Shown: piece by piece, positions 4,971 to 7,191 of the stretch | Numbering within the stretch: the first letter of the stretch is position 1 | Layout: each line of letters begins with the position of its first letter | Source: an uncultured Alphaproteobacteria bacterium | GTDB taxonomy: Bacteria > Pseudomonadota > Alphaproteobacteria > UBA3830 | Assembly (NCBI GenBank): GCA_905233775.1 | Contig: CAJOEB010000102.1 | Coordinates: forward strand, 1 to 7,191 | DNA length: 7,191 nt | Direction of reading: 5' to 3' | Made by a program: the position numbers and the translations under genes | The notes under the pieces: generated by a model | What the model was told of the DNA's origin: nothing | The model's database searches: none | Seen by the model: only the letters and a program-made list of their open reading frames with translations

Positions 4971-6674
4971 TTATGAAATTCTCATATATTGAACAAGCCA
5001 ATGCATAACATCTTCAGGCAAAAAAGAATTAATTTTTGAATAAATATTCCTATGGTATTTTTGTACCCACTCAATTTCAATATCCGTTAGAATATGTTCG
5101 TCTATTAGATACCAATCAAAAGGCACAAGCGAGATTGTTTCAAATGTCAAATATCCATCCAAGCAATCTTTTACAAGCATCATATTTTCCAGACGAATAC
5201 CAAAAAATCCATTCTTGTAGTACCCTGGTTCATTTGAAATGATCATACCAGGATGCAAAACCACACTTCCTCCTCCTCTACTACTATGAGCAGATGATAT
5301 CAAACTTTCGTGAACAGAGGACATATATCCGATTCCATGGCTTGTCGAATGCGGATAATCCACCGAATTATGCCACAAAAATTGCCGTGCAAACGGTTCG
5401 AGCTGTGCCAATGTTGTTCCTTCCGGAAATTTCATATTGGCAAGAGCTATATGTCCTTTCAACACCAGCGTATAAAACAGTTTTTGTTCGCGTGTTGGCT
5501 TATTTAAACATATCGTACGAGTTATATCTGTTGTTCCATATTTGTATTGTCCGCCTGTGTCCAATAGCAGCATATTTTTTACACGAGTGTCGCTTTGTGG
5601 TGTCGGAGAATAATGAATAATCGCCGAATGTTCATCTGCAGCAGATATACATTGAAAGCTTTCTCCCACATAATTATCGTATTGTTGTCTGAATTCAACT
5701 AATTTATTGGCTATTTCGATTTCCGTTGGGTTTTGTTTTGTATTGTCTTCATTATAGCTATATAACCAATGCAATAAACGAACTATAGCAGCGGAATCAG
5801 TTTTTGCCGCAGCTTTCATATCTGCTATTTCGGTTTCGTTTTTGATTGCTTTTTGAAGAAGGCAAGGGTTACTAACATAACGAAAATTATTTTGATATAT
5901 TTGATATAGATGAGCCGCTGTTTCTGTTTCATCAATTCCGATAACTGAAAATTTTTGTAAATCAGCTATCAAATCTTTCTCATGTTTGATTTTTATAACA
6001 CATTCTGACGGATTTATAACTTCACTATACACTTCGTCAAGATACAGCACCGCATCAAAATTTTTATCAACAAGTAGATATCCGAATACGACAGGAGAAA
6101 ACTGCGCATCAAAATCTCGTATATTCAGAAGCCATGAAATACTGCAAGGATCACAAAGAAGATATGCGTCTAATTTATTTTGCGTGATTATATCGTAGAT
6201 AGAAGATATTTTGCTTTCAGAAAAAGTCCGTTTAACTCGATGAATTTTGAGCGGACGTTTGTTTAGATGCAAGTTGAGCACATCTTCAAAATTTATTGGC
6301 ATAAGTTGGTATTCTGAAAGATCTGTTTTAATTTTATTGAATAAATTTATGCTGAAAAATCTCGGATCATACGCAATTTTCATACCGATCGGAATATTCT
6401 GCCTTATCCATTCCATAATAGAAGCAAAGTTATGATCTAAAATATCAAATTTTTGCTGATCGACTGCCAGTTTTGCCGCAAGTTTATATCGACCATCGAC
6501 AAAAACAGCACTGTGATATTTTTCCGAAACAACCGTTGATCCCGCTGACGCACTTAGTCCTGTTAATTCCTTCAAAATATCACAAGACGATTTATCCTGT
6601 TCATTTACGTAAGGATATTTTCCGGATTTTCGATATATTATTGCATCAAAATTTTTGTATTCTGGCTTCTTCAT
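4971..6674 (-). CDS. pepP: Xaa-Pro aminopeptidase (aminopeptidase P, M24B), long form
   Basis: This 567-aa cytoplasmic enzyme removes an N-terminal residue that precedes proline and thereby helps recycle peptides. Two creatinase-type N-terminal domains (about 1-140 and 141-280; LTGLSASAG and VFVDGRY are typical of the first) precede the pita-bread catalytic domain (about 283-505) and a short C-terminal extension. All five metal ligands are visible: Asp372 (LLLDTGG), Asp383 (TTDITRT), His446 (TSHGIGY), Glu482 (NEPGYY) and Glu496 (IRLENM). The proton-shuttle histidines appear as His354 (IIHYSP) and His455 (VHES). The length and the 63-residue Asp383-His446 spacing fit the XPNPEP1-like three-domain group rather than the shorter E. 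coli PepP. The N-terminus is slightly short compared with relatives. The start overlaps the stop of the membrane protein gene by 4 nt (ATGA), which indicates translational coupling; the Shine-Dalgarno is weak. The enzyme is expected to be active. Confidence 0.95.
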   Translation of the reverse strand: MKKPEYKNFDAIIYRKSGKYPYVNEQDKSSCDILKELTGLSASAGSTVVSEKYHSAVFVDGRYKLAAKLAVDQQKFDILDHNFASIMEWIRQNIPIGMKIAYDPRFFSINLFNKIKTDLSEYQLMPINFEDVLNLHLNKRPLKIHRVKRTFSESKISSIYDIITQNKLDAYLLCDPCSISWLLNIRDFDAQFSPVVFGYLLVDKNFDAVLYLDEVYSEVINPSECVIKIKHEKDLIADLQKFSVIGIDETETAAHLYQIYQNNFRYVSNPCLLQKAIKNETEIADMKAAAKTDSAAIVRLLHWLYSYNEDNTKQNPTEIEIANKLVEFRQQYDNYVGESFQCISAADEHSAIIHYSPTPQSDTRVKNMLLLDTGGQYKYGTTDITRTICLNKPTREQKLFYTLVLKGHIALANMKFPEGTTLAQLEPFARQFLWHNSVDYPHSTSHGIGYMSSVHESLISSAHSSRGGGSVVLHPGMIISNEPGYYKNGFFGIRLENMMLVKDCLDGYLTFETISLVPFDWYLIDEHILTDIEIEWVQKYHRNIYSKINSFLPEDVMHWLVQYMRIS

Positions 6675-7191
6675 ACCAGTAATTTTACCAGTAAAAATCC
6701 AATAACAACAGTAAGAATTATAATAACAAGTGTAGCTGTTTTATGTTTTTCCATAAAGTTAAGAAATTGCTCGCCAAATCTCTTACAAATGAGCGATAAC
6801 ACCATAAAACGCATACTTCTTGTAATTAATGATGCAACTCCGAACGTAAGCAAATCAATTTTTGCAAATCCACTTGCGATTGTGACTATCTTATATGGGA
6901 TAGGAGTTAAACCTTTTGCGCAGATAATCCAAAAAGCCCAATCGTTAAGAGTCTTAACCATGCTCTCGAATTTATCCATCTGCCCATAAAAGACCAAAAT
7001 TTTCGAGCCGATTAATTCAAAAAATGCATAACCTATATAGTAGCCCAGAAATCCACCAATAACTGATGCTAACGCGCACATAGTTGCATAGCACATTGCT
7101 TTGTTTTTATTTTTTGCTACTACAATCGCCAATACAGGATCAGGAGGAAGAGGAAAAAATGAACTTTCGATAAAAGATACAAAAAGCAAAA
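6671..7191 (-). CDS. yqaA: YqaA/DedA-type VTT-domain membrane protein (N-terminus outside window)
   Basis: The frame is open to the window edge and ends at the TGA at 6673-6671, giving 173 visible residues. The first possible start inside the window is a TTG at 7189, which most likely encodes an internal leucine: alphaproteobacterial YqaA proteins have about 20 further residues before the matching LVSFxESSFFPxPPD segment. Conserved landmarks, numbered from that TTG, are ESSFFPLPPD (8-17), the glycine-rich GGFLGYYIGY (45-54), FYGQMDKF (67-74), KGLTPIPYKIVTIASG (92-107) and the arginine pair in LITRSMRF (121-128). Several hydrophobic segments, including a C-terminal one (about 152-172), make it an inner-membrane protein. 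VTT/DedA proteins are linked to lipid transport across the membrane (for example undecaprenyl-phosphate or phospholipid flipping); the substrate of the YqaA branch is not established. Coupling to pepP by a 4-nt overlap suggests a shared transcript, not necessarily a shared pathway. Confidence 0.92.
   Translation of the reverse strand, partial: LLFVSFIESSFFPLPPDPVLAIVVAKNKNKAMCYATMCALASVIGGFLGYYIGYAFFELIGSKILVFYGQMDKFESMVKTLNDWAFWIICAKGLTPIPYKIVTIASGFAKIDLLTFGVASLITRSMRFMVLSLICKRFGEQFLNFMEKHKTATLVIIILTVVIGFLLVKLLV

Noticed and set aside
5294..5620. 108-codon open frame on the plus strand
   Set aside because: It lies wholly antisense to the catalytic domain of pepP, where every metal ligand is conserved, and it lacks a Shine-Dalgarno and any recognisable motif. 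It and the other plus-strand frames (for example 823-1014, 3270-3488, 6247-6435 and 6789-6989) are shadows of minus-strand genes.
6671..7189. Complete 172-aa YqaA protein starting at TTG 7189
   Set aside because: The codon aligns with an internal position of the family and the frame stays open to the window edge, so the true start is most likely beyond 7191.

Overview
The window is an AT-rich stretch in which every supportable gene lies on the minus strand, so transcription runs from high to low coordinates. It holds five complete genes and two cut by the window edges, plus a few short regulatory elements. The YqaA-type membrane protein and the Xaa-Pro aminopeptidase look alphaproteobacterial. 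Together with the low GC, the exported coiled-coil proteins and an effector-like metalloprotease, they suggest a host-associated alphaproteobacterium of the Holosporales/Rickettsiales kind. That assignment is an inference from gene character, not from any marker gene.

Layout in order of transcription. (1) 7191-6671: a YqaA/DedA-type VTT membrane protein whose N-terminus is outside the window. It overlaps by 4 nt (ATGA) with (2) pepP, 6674-4971, a long three-domain aminopeptidase P with all metal ligands present; these two are housekeeping genes. (3) A good sigma-70-type promoter at 4963-4935 and a strong Shine-Dalgarno drive a two-gene unit. Its first gene, 4894-3911, encodes an exported coiled-coil protein. 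Its second, 3902-2556, encodes a 448-aa protein with an N-terminal coiled coil and an unrecognised C-terminal half. The first gene ends on a T7 tract that forms an in-frame T_TTT_TTT heptamer, from which a -1 shift would read straight into the second. (4) 2377-2018: a single-RRM RNA-binding protein behind a leader with a GC-containing stem and a possible 12-codon upstream ORF. (5) 1831-542: a 429-aa protein without signal peptide that carries an HELNH zinc-protease motif and downstream features like the NleD/M91 effector family. (6) 498 to beyond position 1: a small, probably exported protein of unknown family with its own -10 box and strong Shine-Dalgarno.

The housekeeping pair is more GC-rich in sampled lines (about 37-47%) than the accessory genes (about 27-30%), although part of the 448-aa gene also reaches about 50%. 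No tRNA, rRNA, CRISPR array, insertion sequence or recognisable attachment site is visible. No gene-free stretch exceeds 300 bases; the two largest gaps (1832-2017 and 2378-2555) hold only the short elements listed. The parts most worth pursuing are the M91-like candidate effector and the two-gene exported coiled-coil locus with its possible frameshift junction.
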